From Marinococcus luteus_A (GTDB taxonomy: Bacteria; Bacillota; Bacilli; Bacillales; Marinococcaceae): DNA of 64,000 nt. The translations under genes and the position numbers were made by a program. This document shows, piece by piece, positions 1 to 8,600 of this stretch (the first letter of the stretch is position 1; every line of letters starts with the position of its first letter). The stretch spans positions 186,001 to 250,000 of the forward strand of contig NZ_JAXRUV010000001.1 of assembly GCF_034497705.1 (NCBI RefSeq), given 5' to 3'. The notes beneath the pieces are model-generated. The model had not been told where the DNA came from, made no database searches, and saw only the letters and a program-made list of their open reading frames with translations.

Positions 1-1
1 G

Positions 2-616
2 AGCACGGAAGCTGTTTACCGGGCGGAGCAGCTGGGAATTGTGTTCCTGGATGAAATTGATAAAGTGACCGGTAAAAAGGAAAGCAGCAGTGCGGACGTT
101 TCGCGCGAAGGCGTACAGCGGGACATTCTGCCGATTGTGGAAGGCTCGACGGTCAATACCAAGTACGGTCCGGTGCGCACCGACCATATGCTGTTTATCG
201 CAGCCGGTGCTTTTCATACGGCCAAGCCTTCCGATTTAATTCCTGAGCTGCAAGGAAGATTTCCGGTGCGTGTCGAATTAGATAACTTAGGGGCAGCAGA
301 CTTTGCCCGGATCTTGCGGGAGCCGGACCAGGCTCTGACCAAGCAGTACCAGGCACTCATCCGCACCGAAGGTATTGAAGTGACGTTTACAGACGAAGCT
401 GTCGATACTATTGCGGAATTAGCGGAAGCGGTCAATCAGCAGACAGAAAACATCGGCGCACGACGGCTGCACACGCTGCTTGAAAGACTGCTCGAAGATC
501 TGTCCTTCGAGGCTCCGGAAATTACCATGGACGCTATCACCATTACGCCGGAGTACGTCAATGATAAACTGGCAACGATCGCCAGGGACCGGGACGTCAG
601 CCGGTACATTTTGTAG
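2..616 (+). CDS. hslU: ATP-dependent protease ATPase subunit HslU/ClpY (3' part)
   Basis: The window opens inside this gene, so only the last ~204 codons are present. HslU is the AAA+ unfoldase ring that feeds substrates to the ClpQ/HslV peptidase in the cytoplasm. Visible are the Walker B stretch GIVFLDEIDK near the start, the sensor-2 segment with GARRLHTLLE, and the C-terminal tail ending RYIL, which in the family docks into the HslV ring. The gene stops 23 bases before codY, matching the Bacillus codV-clpQ-clpY-codY operon. The Walker A motif lies upstream of the window. Identity is secure from motifs and position. Confidence 0.97.
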   Translation, partial: STEAVYRAEQLGIVFLDEIDKVTGKKESSSADVSREGVQRDILPIVEGSTVNTKYGPVRTDHMLFIAAGAFHTAKPSDLIPELQGRFPVRVELDNLGAADFARILREPDQALTKQYQALIRTEGIEVTFTDEAVDTIAELAEAVNQQTENIGARRLHTLLERLLEDLSFEAPEITMDAITITPEYVNDKLATIARDRDVSRYIL

Positions 617-639
617 CATAAATCAGGAGGAGAATCAGC

Positions 640-1422
640 ATGGATTTGTTAACGAGAAGCAGAAGAATTAATGAAATGTTACAGAAAACACAGGGAGACC
701 ACGTCAATTTTAAAGATATGGCCGAAACCCTTCAGGAAATTATCGGAGCCAATGTGTTTGTGGTCAGCCGCCGTGGAAAGCTGCTCGGCTACTCGATCGA
801 ACAGGAAATCGAGCATGAAAAAATGCAGCGGATTTTAGAGGAGCGCCAGTTTCCACAGGAATACACCTCCGGTTTGTTCAGCATCAATGAAACCTCGCCG
901 AATCTGGACGTACAAAGTGAATACACGGCATTTCCACAGGAAAGCGCTGAATTATTTGCGTCCGGCCTGACAACGATTGTACCGATCGTTGGCGGCGGCC
1001 AGCGTCTTGGCACGCTCGTTCTGGCCCGGTTAAGCGAAACGTTTGATGATGATGATCTGATCCTCGCCGAATACGGAGCGACTGTGGTCGGTATGGAAAT
1101 CCTTCATGAAAAAACACAGGAAATTGAAGAGGAAGCAAGAAGTAAAGCCGTTGTGCAGATGGCTATCAGCTCTCTTTCCTACAGCGAACTCGAAGCGGTA
1201 GAGCATATTTTCGAAGAACTCGACGGCAAGGAAGGGCTGCTTGTAGCAAGTAAAATTGCCGACCGTGTCGGCATTACCCGCTCCGTGATCGTCAACGCCC
1301 TGCGTAAGCTTGAAAGCGCCGGCGTGATCGAATCAAGATCCCTCGGCATGAAGGGGACCTATATCAAAGTATTAAACAACAAGTTTTTGTATGAACTCGA
1401 GAAAATTAAAAATAACGATTAA
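640..1422 (+). CDS. codY: GTP- and branched-chain-amino-acid-sensing global repressor CodY
   Basis: This 260-residue protein matches the usual CodY length. It has an N-terminal GAF-type domain (roughly residues 1-155) that in the family binds isoleucine, leucine and valine, and a C-terminal winged helix-turn-helix with IADRVGITRSVIVNALRKL near residues 202-222. CodY represses stationary-phase, transport and motility genes when nutrients are plentiful. An AGGAGG ribosome site lies about nine bases before the ATG. It is followed by a terminator at 1431 and then by the flagellar operon, a known CodY target in B. subtilis. I saw no good CodY box in that gap. Confidence 0.97.
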   Translation: MDLLTRSRRINEMLQKTQGDHVNFKDMAETLQEIIGANVFVVSRRGKLLGYSIEQEIEHEKMQRILEERQFPQEYTSGLFSINETSPNLDVQSEYTAFPQESAELFASGLTTIVPIVGGGQRLGTLVLARLSETFDDDDLILAEYGATVVGMEILHEKTQEIEEEARSKAVVQMAISSLSYSELEAVEHIFEELDGKEGLLVASKIADRVGITRSVIVNALRKLESAGVIESRSLGMKGTYIKVLNNKFLYELEKIKNND

Positions 1423-1430
1423 ATTTTTAG

Positions 1431-1459
1431 TGCGGTCCCTTTAAGGGGCCGCATTTTTT
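1431..1459 (+). terminator. Rho-independent terminator after codY
   Basis: The arms TGCGGTCCCT and AGGGGCCGCA pair across a short loop with one G-T pair and are followed directly by a run of six T. It separates the hslU-codY transcript from the flagellar operon. Confidence 0.85.
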
Positions 1460-1616
1460 GGTTCTTAAACTAAAATGCAATAAACGGAGTGCGATTTATA
1501 CTACTGAAAACGAAATACTATACAATAAATAAGCACAATAAAGATAAAAGAACTACTTAAAAATAGTTTATCTGCTTAGCCGGAAGTTACTGAAATGCTG
1601 AAAAAGAAATATTGAT

Positions 1617-1645
1617 TAGACAAATGTACATTTTTTCTATACAAT
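1617..1645 (+). promoter_or_regulatory. Candidate SigA promoter of the fla/che operon
   Basis: A -35 box TAGACA at 1617-1622 is 17 bases from a -10 box TACAAT at 1640-1645; each matches the vegetative consensus at five of six places. It lies 72 bases before flgB. The 295-base gap from codY to flgB is much richer in A and T than the genes around it. The nine bases CTATACAAT occur twice, at 1518 and 1637, and an imperfect dyad lies at 1543-1572 (GATAAA..CTA with TAG..TTTATC). No SigD-type GCCGATAT box was found. The boxes were identified by eye only. Confidence 0.55.
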
Positions 1646-1717
1646 TTAGGAAGTAATGCTCATATAAAAGTAAATAACTAAACCTTTAGTATTAATTAAA
1701 AACCCAGAGGTGAGAAA

Positions 1718-2113
1718 ATGGAACTGTTCCAATCCGGGGCATGGCAGAAATTACAGGCGGGTGTCGAAGGAGCATCGCTCAGACAGAAGGCAATCACGGA
1801 TAATATAGCCAATATTGACACCCCGAACTATAAAGCAAAGGAAGTTTCCTTTCAGGACATGCTAAAAGAAGAAAGCAGCAGTCAAATGGAAGCTGTGCGG
1901 ACAGACGCAAAACACTTCTCTTTTCAGAATAATCAAAATTCTCCAGGCGTGTACGAGCAGAAGGGCAATACATACAACAATAACGGAAACAATGTAGACA
2001 TTGACAAAGAAATGACCGAGCTTTCGGAGAACCAACTGCATTATAACGCCATAATTGACCGTATTAACGGAAAATTTGGCGGTATTAAATCAGCTATCCG
2101 GGGAGGGTCATAA
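1718..2113 (+). CDS. flgB: Flagellar proximal rod protein FlgB
   Basis: FlgB is an exported component of the proximal rod that links the MS ring to the hook. The 131-residue protein has the N-terminal rod/hook family signature near residues 20-42 (RQKAITDNIANIDTPNYKAK) and a C-terminal amphipathic heptad segment ending in the conserved hydrophobic pattern used for axial packing. It is the first gene of the operon, preceded by AGAGGTGA eight bases from the ATG, and is separated from flgC by only two bases. Confidence 0.95.
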   Translation: MELFQSGAWQKLQAGVEGASLRQKAITDNIANIDTPNYKAKEVSFQDMLKEESSSQMEAVRTDAKHFSFQNNQNSPGVYEQKGNTYNNNGNNVDIDKEMTELSENQLHYNAIIDRINGKFGGIKSAIRGGS

Positions 2114-2115
2114 TC

Positions 2116-2562
2116 ATGTCTATTTTTAATGGGATTCAAGCCTCCGGTTCGGCCCTGACGGCTCAGCGTCTAAGAATGGATGTCGTGAGCTCCAACCTTG
2201 CGAATGCAGATTCCACAAGAGGCCGCCTCGTCGATGGGGAATGGCAGCCGTACCAGCGCAAAACCGTTTCCATGAGCCCAAAGCAGGAGAATTCCTTTCA
2301 GTCGAATTTAACGAAAGCATTAAATGATCAGGGCGGCGTGCGGGTGTCAGAAATAGGTGTAGATGATGCCCCTTTTGATGAGGTTTACCAGCCTGAGCAT
2401 CCCGATGCCAATGAAGAAGGCTACGTACAGATGCCAAATGTGGACCCTTTAAAAGAAATGACGGATTTGACCTCGGCCTCACGCTCGTATGAGGCAAACG
2501 TTACGGCACTTAATGCCAATAAAAATATGATGATGAAAGCACTTGAAATCGGTAAAAACTAA
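2116..2562 (+). CDS. flgC: Flagellar rod protein FlgC
   Basis: This is the second proximal rod subunit, exported by the flagellar type III apparatus. At 148 residues it is standard length. The N-terminal part carries the rod-protein motif RMDVVSSNLANADSTR, and the C-terminus has the conserved SRSYEANVTALNANKNMM segment that forms the D0 helical pair. A GGGGAGGG ribosome site overlaps the end of flgB, so translation is likely coupled. Confidence 0.96.
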   Translation: MSIFNGIQASGSALTAQRLRMDVVSSNLANADSTRGRLVDGEWQPYQRKTVSMSPKQENSFQSNLTKALNDQGGVRVSEIGVDDAPFDEVYQPEHPDANEEGYVQMPNVDPLKEMTDLTSASRSYEANVTALNANKNMMMKALEIGKN

Positions 2563-2582
2563 CCGAGGAGGGAGGAATACGG

Positions 2583-2879
2583 ATGGAAATCCCAAATGTA
2601 CAGGCCCCGGTAATGAAAGCAGCAAATGAGGCGGGCCAGGCATCGGTAAAAGAAACCGGTGATTCGTTTCAAAAAGCAATGAGCGAGGCGATGAGTAAAG
2701 TCAATGAAGCCCAGCTCGAGTCGGATCGGATGACAGAAAAACTGGTGACCGGCGAAGCTGATAATCTGCATGATGTAATGATTGCTGCGGAAAAAGGAAG
2801 TGTCTACATGCAGACGGCCACCGAGGTGAGAAACAAGGCGGTGGAAGCTTACAAAGAAATGATGCGGATGCAGGTGTAA
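2583..2879 (+). CDS. fliE: MS ring-rod junction protein FliE
   Basis: FliE is the small export substrate that joins the MS ring (FliF) to the rod and is needed for rod protein export. The 98-residue product ends with the family signature VMIAAEKGSVYMQTATEVRN and a short KEMMRMQV tail. It follows flgC by 20 bases with a strong GAGGAGGGAGG ribosome site and precedes fliF, the same order as in Bacillus. Confidence 0.95.
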   Translation: MEIPNVQAPVMKAANEAGQASVKETGDSFQKAMSEAMSKVNEAQLESDRMTEKLVTGEADNLHDVMIAAEKGSVYMQTATEVRNKAVEAYKEMMRMQV

Positions 2880-2908
2880 TCGTAAAGAGGAAGGTATGAA
2901 GCGGAGTT

Positions 2909-4501
2909 ATGAAAGAAAAATGGAAAGAATACAGCCAAAAGGCGAAAACGTATTGGAGCAGCCGCAGTAAAAAACAAAAGAGAATATATATCTTTGGCAC
3001 GACGGCGATCTTTCTTTTTCTCCTCATCAGCATAATGCTGTTTTCGCGGACAAACTTTGAGCCTCTTTACACCGATCTGGCACCGGAAACAGCAGGGAGC
3101 ATCAAAGAAACGCTCGACACCCGCGGAGTGAAGTATGAAATATCGAACGAAGGGACTACCATCAGCGTACCGAAGGATCAGGTGGATACGTTAAAGGTGG
3201 ACCTGGCGGCTGAGGGGCTTCCGCAGGACGGGGCGATCGACTACAGCTTTATTGAAGACCAGACCGGCTTTGGAATGACGGACAATGAATTTTCCGTCAT
3301 GGAGCGGGCGGCGCTGCAGACCGAGCTTGAGGCGTTGATTTCCAACATGGACGCGGTGGAAAGCACCGATGTCATGATTAACATGCCGGAGGAGGCCACA
3401 TGGGTAGCCGAGGAGGCAGAAGCAGCTACGGCATCGGTAACCGTTGATTTGAGCGGCACCGGAGAACTGGATCAGGAGCAGGTGAAAACCCTGTACAACC
3501 TTGTATCCAAAAGTGTGCCCGATCTGCCGGTGGAAAACATTGATATCAGTGATACAAGCATGAACTATTATACATATGAAGAAAACGGGTCCTCTGGTTC
3601 CGCTATGAATGAATACGAGGACCAGCGTGCGGTCCAGCAGGATATCGAAAAAGACATCCGCCGTGACGTACAGCAAATGCTCGGTACGGTAGCCGGCCAG
3701 AATAAAGTAATGGTATCAGTAACGACAGACATCGACTTTACGAAAGAAAACCGGGAGGAAGACCTGGTGGAGCCGGTGGATGAAGAAACGATGGAAGGCA
3801 TTGCCGTGAGTGCCGAAGAAGTTGCGGAAGCCTACGAAGGTGTTGATCCGCTCGAAGAGGGCGAAGCAGGTGCGGGGGAGGAAGACGTAGCCAACTACCC
3901 TGCCGGTACAGAAGCAGCCGGTGACTCAGAGCGGACCGAAGAACGAATCAACTACGAAGTGAACCGTATACATAAAGAGATTCAGGAGAGTCCGTACAAG
4001 CTGCGCGACCTCGGTATTCAGGTCATGGTGGAGCCGCCGGATCCGGAGGACCCGAATTCTTTAGAGCCGGAAACGGTGGATAACATGCAGGCGATGCTTG
4101 AGACCGTCATCAGTACGAGCATCGATAAAGAATATCTTGAGGTGGAAGGCGAGGAGATGGATGTAGAAGAAAAAGTCTCTATTTCCTCCCAGACCTTCCT
4201 CGGCGCAGAAGAGATCGATCAGGAAGCAGGCGGCCTTCCGTGGTGGGCATATGCGTTAATGGCTGTCGGCGCTGCTGGTCTTATCGTATTAGTGGTATGG
4301 CTTGTACGTCGGAAAAAGCCAGCAGAAGCTAAAGAAGAAACCATTCAGGCTGTGGAATTTGAACAGCGCGACGTCCCTGACCTGGAAAGCAGCCGGGAAA
4401 TGACCGAGGAAGAAATGAAACGAAACCAGCTCGAGAAGTTAGCAAAGGAAAAGCCGGAAGAATTTTCAAAGCTGCTTCGTTCCTGGCTGTCCGATGATTA
4501 A
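2909..4501 (+). CDS. fliF: Flagellar MS ring protein FliF
   Basis: FliF forms the membrane ring on which the motor, C ring and export gate assemble. The 530-residue protein has an N-terminal transmembrane helix near residues 26-46, YscJ/FliF ring-building motifs with the conserved block around EFSVMERAAL, a long acidic variable region (about residues 300-345), a second membrane helix near 447-467 and a C-terminal cytoplasmic tail that in the family binds FliG. The acidic segment is rich in E, G and A, which fits salt adaptation. The start ATG has a modest GCGGAG site; an out-of-frame ATG at 2896 has a better one but opens no family-like product. Confidence 0.97.
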   Translation: MKEKWKEYSQKAKTYWSSRSKKQKRIYIFGTTAIFLFLLISIMLFSRTNFEPLYTDLAPETAGSIKETLDTRGVKYEISNEGTTISVPKDQVDTLKVDLAAEGLPQDGAIDYSFIEDQTGFGMTDNEFSVMERAALQTELEALISNMDAVESTDVMINMPEEATWVAEEAEAATASVTVDLSGTGELDQEQVKTLYNLVSKSVPDLPVENIDISDTSMNYYTYEENGSSGSAMNEYEDQRAVQQDIEKDIRRDVQQMLGTVAGQNKVMVSVTTDIDFTKENREEDLVEPVDEETMEGIAVSAEEVAEAYEGVDPLEEGEAGAGEEDVANYPAGTEAAGDSERTEERINYEVNRIHKEIQESPYKLRDLGIQVMVEPPDPEDPNSLEPETVDNMQAMLETVISTSIDKEYLEVEGEEMDVEEKVSISSQTFLGAEEIDQEAGGLPWWAYALMAVGAAGLIVLVVWLVRRKKPAEAKEETIQAVEFEQRDVPDLESSREMTEEEMKRNQLEKLAKEKPEEFSKLLRSWLSDD

Positions 4502-4516
4502 AAGGGGGAGCGGCAA

Positions 4517-5530
4517 TTGCAGAAAAGAAAAGAAACGCTGACCGGGAAACAAAAGGCAGCTGTGCTGCTCATTTCATTGGGGCCGGACGTTTCAGCCGAA
4601 GTATATAAGCATTTACGGGAAGACGAGATTGAAAAGCTGACGCTTGAAATCGCGAACGTACGAAAAGTGGAGAGCTCGAAAAAAGAAGAGGTAATGAATG
4701 AATTTCATCAAATAGCCATTGCTCAGGATTACATTTCCCAGGGAGGCATCGGCTACGCCAAAAGCGTGCTTGAAAAAGCGCTTGGAGAAGAGGAAGCGAT
4801 GCATATGATCAACCGCCTCACGTCATCGCTGCAGGTAAAGCCGTTTGATTTTGCCCGTAAAGCTGAGCCTTCCCAGGTGCTGAACTTCATTCAAAATGAG
4901 CATCCGCAGACAATCGCTCTTGTGCTTTCCTACTTAGAGCCGGGGCAGGCGGGCCAGATTTTGTCGGAGCTGCCTGAGACGCAGCAGACCGATGTGGCCC
5001 GCCGCATTGCAAAAATGGACCGGACTTCACCGGAGATCGTAAGCGAAGTGGAAGCAGTGCTTGAACAAAAGCTTTCCACGTCCGTCACCCAGGATTTCAC
5101 CGAAGCGGGAGGCATTGAATCCGTCGTAGAAGTGCTGAACGGGGTGGACCGCAGCACGGAAAAGATTATTCTTGAATCCCTGGAACAGGAGGATCCGGAG
5201 CTGGCCGAAGAAATCAAAAAGCGGATGTTCGTGTTTGAAGACGTGGTGGCGCTTGATAACCGCTCGATTCAGCGGGTGGTACGCGACGTCAATAACGACG
5301 ATCTGCAGCTTGCCCTTAAGGTGGCAAGCGAGCAGGTGAAAGAAGTCGTTTTCCAGAACATGTCCCAGCGGATGGCCGAAACGTTCCAGGAGGAAATGGA
5401 ATTTATGGGGCCGGTAAGACTGCGTGATGTAGAAGAAGCACAGTCGAGAATTGTCGGTATTATCCGCAGACTTGAAGAAACGGGGGAAATTGTAATCGCC
5501 CGCGGCGGAGGAGATGATGTTATTGTCTAA
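4517..5530 (+). CDS. fliG: Flagellar motor switch protein FliG (TTG start)
   Basis: FliG is the rotor protein that contacts the stator, so it makes torque and switches direction. The 337-residue length is normal. An N-terminal FliF-binding domain begins with KQKAAVLLISLGPDVSAEV, the middle domain contains the EHPQTIALVLSYL motif for FliM binding (near residue 126), and the C-terminal domain has the charged helix with FVFEDVVALDNRSIQ. Translation begins at TTG at 4517, spaced from AAAGGGGGAG. Its end overlaps the start of fliH by 17 bases. Confidence 0.97.
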   Translation: MQKRKETLTGKQKAAVLLISLGPDVSAEVYKHLREDEIEKLTLEIANVRKVESSKKEEVMNEFHQIAIAQDYISQGGIGYAKSVLEKALGEEEAMHMINRLTSSLQVKPFDFARKAEPSQVLNFIQNEHPQTIALVLSYLEPGQAGQILSELPETQQTDVARRIAKMDRTSPEIVSEVEAVLEQKLSTSVTQDFTEAGGIESVVEVLNGVDRSTEKIILESLEQEDPELAEEIKKRMFVFEDVVALDNRSIQRVVRDVNNDDLQLALKVASEQVKEVVFQNMSQRMAETFQEEMEFMGPVRLRDVEEAQSRIVGIIRRLEETGEIVIARGGGDDVIV

Positions 5531-6266
5531 CGTATTTCGCACGCACGTCAGCGCAGAGCACCGAACCATTGCACCGAGAAAAATCGTGTATGAAGAAACG
5601 GCCCCGCAGATCGATGAGCATTTTCTCCAGCAGCGTCAGGCAGAACAGTTAAAAGAGCAGGCCAGGCGGCTGCATGAGCAGGCCGAACAGGTCTGGAAGG
5701 AAACCCAGGAAAAAATCACACAGGAAGAAAAAGGCGCTGAGGAGCGTATTGCTGCATGGGCCGAAGAGGCCAAGCAGCAAGGATATGCCGAGGGTTTTAA
5801 AAGTGGGGAGGAAAAAGGCTTCGAAGCGTGGCAGGAAAAGATTAGCCATGCCGGACGAATCATAGAATCTGCGGAACAGGCCTTTCATGAGCGCCTGAAC
5901 GAAGCCGAACCGACAGCGATCGATATTGCGGTGCAGGCACTTGAAAAAATGCTGGGACCGGAATGGCTGCCGGATGAACACTGGCGGATGCAGCTCTCGA
6001 CGGCAGTCAGCTCTCTTCGTGAGCAGGGCAACATCCGGGTGCTCGTCAGCGCGGAAGATTATGAAGAAGTGCGAATATATAAAGAAGAGCTGCAAAACGC
6101 GGCCGGAAGCGACCAGAAGGTGACCATTTATCCGGACGCGCAGATGAAAGAGCGGCAATGCGTGCTCGAAACGGACTTCGGAAAACTCGACGTTTCCCTT
6201 GACACTCAGCTCAAGGAATTAAAAAAACAGCTCCAGGCTGTTGTTAAAGAAGGCATGCCGGTATGA
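5514..6266 (+). CDS. fliH: Flagellar export ATPase regulator FliH
   Basis: FliH is the peripheral stalk-like partner of the FliI ATPase in the cytoplasmic export apparatus. The 250-residue product has a long glutamate/glutamine-rich coiled coil (about residues 30-110) with glycine-spaced repeats (GYAEGFKSGEEKGFEA) and the C-terminal globular FliH/V-ATPase E domain. The start is uncertain. GGAGGAG at 5507-5513 touches ATG 5514, leaves three bases to ATG 5517 and nine to TTG 5523, so 5523 has the best spacing. The end overlaps fliI by four bases. Confidence 0.92.
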   Translation: MMLLSNVFRTHVSAEHRTIAPRKIVYEETAPQIDEHFLQQRQAEQLKEQARRLHEQAEQVWKETQEKITQEEKGAEERIAAWAEEAKQQGYAEGFKSGEEKGFEAWQEKISHAGRIIESAEQAFHERLNEAEPTAIDIAVQALEKMLGPEWLPDEHWRMQLSTAVSSLREQGNIRVLVSAEDYEEVRIYKEELQNAAGSDQKVTIYPDAQMKERQCVLETDFGKLDVSLDTQLKELKKQLQAVVKEGMPV

Positions 6267-7579
6267 GAGCAGAGCATGCAGCGAAACAGGTGAAACAAAT
6301 GTCTCTGTACCGTTCCTACGGAAGTGTGGAACGGGTGATTGGATTAATGGTGGAGTCGCGCGGACCGAAAACAAACGTTGGTGACATCTGCTACATATAT
6401 GGCGTGGGAAGCGACAGTTCCACGGCCGCTGAAGTAGTTGGTTTCCGGCAGGAATACGTGCTGCTGATGCCGTTGGAGTCGTTAAAAAACATCAGCCCGG
6501 GTTGTACGGTCGAAGCCACCGGCAAGCCATTGAAAATCAAGGCAGGAGCAGGGCTGATCGGGCGCGTGCTAAATGGCATGGGAGAGCCGATGGATCATCA
6601 GGAGCTTCCGGAAGGGCTGGTCAGCGTTTCTTCGGAGGCAGCACCGCCTGCTCCGCTTGAGCGGCCAAGGATTAAAAACGTCATGCCGACTGGTGTAAGA
6701 GTGATTGACAGTCTGCTCACGATGGGCGAAGGCCAGCGGATAGGCATCTTTGCCGGAAGCGGTGTCGGAAAAAGCACCCTGCTTTCGATGATCACGCGCT
6801 ACACGGAAGCCGACATTAATGTAATCGCGCTTATCGGAGAACGTGGGCGCGAGGTCCGGGATTTTATCGAACGCGACCTGGGAGAAGAGGGCATGGCCAG
6901 ATCAGTGCTGATCGTAGCGACTTCGGACCAGCCCGCTTCGATGCGGATCCAGGGAGCCTACACGGCGACAGCCATTGCCGAATATTTTCGCTCCAAAGGA
7001 AAAAAGGTCAATTTCATGATGGACTCCATCACCCGGTTTGCGATGGCACGAAGAGAAATCGGCCTTGCGATTGGCGAGCCTCCTACGACAAAAGGATACC
7101 CGCCGTCAGTATTTGCTCTCCTGCCGGGACTGCTTGAGCGGACTGGCACAAGTAACGAAGGCTCGATTACCGCGTTTTATACGGTGCTTGTGGACGGGGA
7201 CGACATGAACGAGCCAATTGCCGATGCCGTACGCGGTATTCTCGACGGTCACTTTGTACTCGAACGGTCGCTTGCCAACAAAAATCATTTTCCGGCCATC
7301 GACGTGCTTCAAAGCGTCAGTCGGGTGATGTCAGAAATTACGGATAAAGCTCATCAGGAGGCAGCCTCGAAAGTAAAAAGCTGGCTTGCGGCTTACCGGG
7401 AAGCAGAAGACCTTATACGAATCGGGGCCTACCGCAAAGGCAGCTCGCCCGAAACAGACGAGGCACTCGAAAAATTACCTGCCGTTGAAGCACTTATTCA
7501 GCAGCGGTCGATGGAAGCATCGACGATGGAACAGACGCTGCAAAAGCTGCAAAAAGTTATGGAGAAAGGAGCATCCTAA
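6263..7579 (+). CDS. fliI: Flagellum-specific export ATP synthase-like protein FliI
   Basis: FliI is the hexameric ATPase of the flagellar type III secretion system. The 438-residue protein resembles the F1 beta subunit: Walker A is GIFAGSGVGKST near residues 168-179, the conserved GERGREVRDFIERDLGEEG block follows, and a Walker B aspartate lies in NFMMDSITRFAMA. The N-terminal segment ERVIGLMVESRGP is the usual barrel region. It overlaps fliH by four bases and its last base is the first of fliJ. Confidence 0.97.
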   Translation: MRAEHAAKQVKQMSLYRSYGSVERVIGLMVESRGPKTNVGDICYIYGVGSDSSTAAEVVGFRQEYVLLMPLESLKNISPGCTVEATGKPLKIKAGAGLIGRVLNGMGEPMDHQELPEGLVSVSSEAAPPAPLERPRIKNVMPTGVRVIDSLLTMGEGQRIGIFAGSGVGKSTLLSMITRYTEADINVIALIGERGREVRDFIERDLGEEGMARSVLIVATSDQPASMRIQGAYTATAIAEYFRSKGKKVNFMMDSITRFAMARREIGLAIGEPPTTKGYPPSVFALLPGLLERTGTSNEGSITAFYTVLVDGDDMNEPIADAVRGILDGHFVLERSLANKNHFPAIDVLQSVSRVMSEITDKAHQEAASKVKSWLAAYREAEDLIRIGAYRKGSSPETDEALEKLPAVEALIQQRSMEASTMEQTLQKLQKVMEKGAS

Positions 7580-8037
7580 TGTCCTACCAATTTTCTTTAG
7601 AACAGCTGCTGCAGCTGAGAGACCGCGAAAAAGACCAGAAGGTAAAATCCTACAATGAGGCAGTGGACGAGTTTGAGCAGAAAGCAGGCACCCTCTATGA
7701 AATGCTCCGTTCCAAAGAGCACGCAGAAGAAATAAACCGGGAGAAAATGACCCGGGGGGTGACGGTACGGGAGCTTCGTCAGCAGGAAAAAATGCTGCAT
7801 ATGTATGAACGGGAAGCAGCCGTTCTCGAAGAAGCGGTGAGCAAAGCTCGCTGGATGATGCAGCGTGAAGAAAAAGCGATGCAGGAAGCATGGCGTGAAA
7901 ACCGGAAGCTTGAGCTGATAAAAGAAAAAGAAGAAGCAAAGCATATGGAAAAATTAAAGCGGAACGAGCGTATGGCCATGGATGACACAGCGGTGCAAAT
8001 GTATCTCCAGAAGCAGACGGTGCAGCATTATGGCTGA
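7579..8037 (+). CDS. fliJ: Flagellar export chaperone/stalk protein FliJ
   Basis: FliJ is a small coiled-coil protein that fits into the centre of the FliI ring, like the gamma subunit of F1, and helps deliver substrates to FlhA. The 152-residue product starts YQFSLEQLLQLRDREKDQK, the characteristic family opening, and is helical and strongly charged throughout. It overlaps the next gene by eight bases, so the two are probably translationally coupled. Confidence 0.9.
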   Translation: MSYQFSLEQLLQLRDREKDQKVKSYNEAVDEFEQKAGTLYEMLRSKEHAEEINREKMTRGVTVRELRQQEKMLHMYEREAAVLEEAVSKARWMMQREEKAMQEAWRENRKLELIKEKEEAKHMEKLKRNERMAMDDTAVQMYLQKQTVQHYG

Positions 8038-8584
8038 AAAAGAAAAGAAAAAAGGCAGTTTTTTTCAATGGTTTTTCATGCTGTTTCTTATCCCGCTTCT
8101 TTTCGCCATTGTTCTGTCGGTGGCTGTTATGTCCTTTATGGGGATAAATGTCACTCAGCTCGGCCAGGACGTAGTGAAGTCGGTCACCGGCAGCGAAGAA
8201 AGTGCCGATGACGCCGGAGCTTCCGGTGAAGAACTCAAAGCCAAGGAAGAGGAAATCGTCGAACTGCAGCAGAGGCTTGATGAACGGGAGCGGGAGCTTG
8301 AAAGCGTGGAAGAAGAGCTTGAGGAACTGACGCTCGAATCAGAAACTGAAGAGAATGATGAAGAGGAAGAAAGCGGCGGGAACACCGGTTCAGCCCAGAA
8401 AATTTACGAGGAAATGAAGCCGGCAACTGCGGCAGCGGTGCTCGAACAGCAGGAAACTGAAGTTATTGTCCAGCATTTGTACACGCTGCAGCCGGAGGAA
8501 CAGGCCGCCATACTCGAAGAGATGGATGAGGAGCTTGCTGCTTCCGTTGTCTCGGGGGTTGAAGGCCTCGACCTGGAACAGTAA
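8030..8584 (+). CDS. ylxF: YlxF, MotE-like membrane chaperone in the flagellar operon
   Basis: The 184-residue protein has an N-terminal membrane helix (about residues 14-38), a short linker, a glutamate-rich coiled coil (about 75-122) and a C-terminal MgtE-N-like domain with MKPATAAAVLEQ and LQPEEQAAILEEM. This is the architecture of YlxF in Bacillus and of MotE in other bacteria, where MotE stabilises a stator protein. A role as a helper for motor or export assembly is inferred. The start ATG at 8030 lies inside fliJ and opens with AEKEKKKGSFFQWFF; a longer upstream reading has no ribosome site. Confidence 0.82.
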   Translation: MAEKEKKKGSFFQWFFMLFLIPLLFAIVLSVAVMSFMGINVTQLGQDVVKSVTGSEESADDAGASGEELKAKEEEIVELQQRLDERERELESVEEELEELTLESETEENDEEEESGGNTGSAQKIYEEMKPATAAAVLEQQETEVIVQHLYTLQPEEQAAILEEMDEELAASVVSGVEGLDLEQ

Positions 8585-8600
8585 AAGAAAGGAGACCGCT

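Noticed and set aside
1498..1515. Possible CodY box before flgB (ACTGAAAAC)
   Set aside because: By eye it matches only about nine of fifteen consensus positions, and the nearby CTGAAAAAG is no better.
8466..8600. Extended FliK start at 8466 inside ylxF
   Set aside because: It would read through ylxF in another frame; a good GGAG site and family-like start are at 8601.
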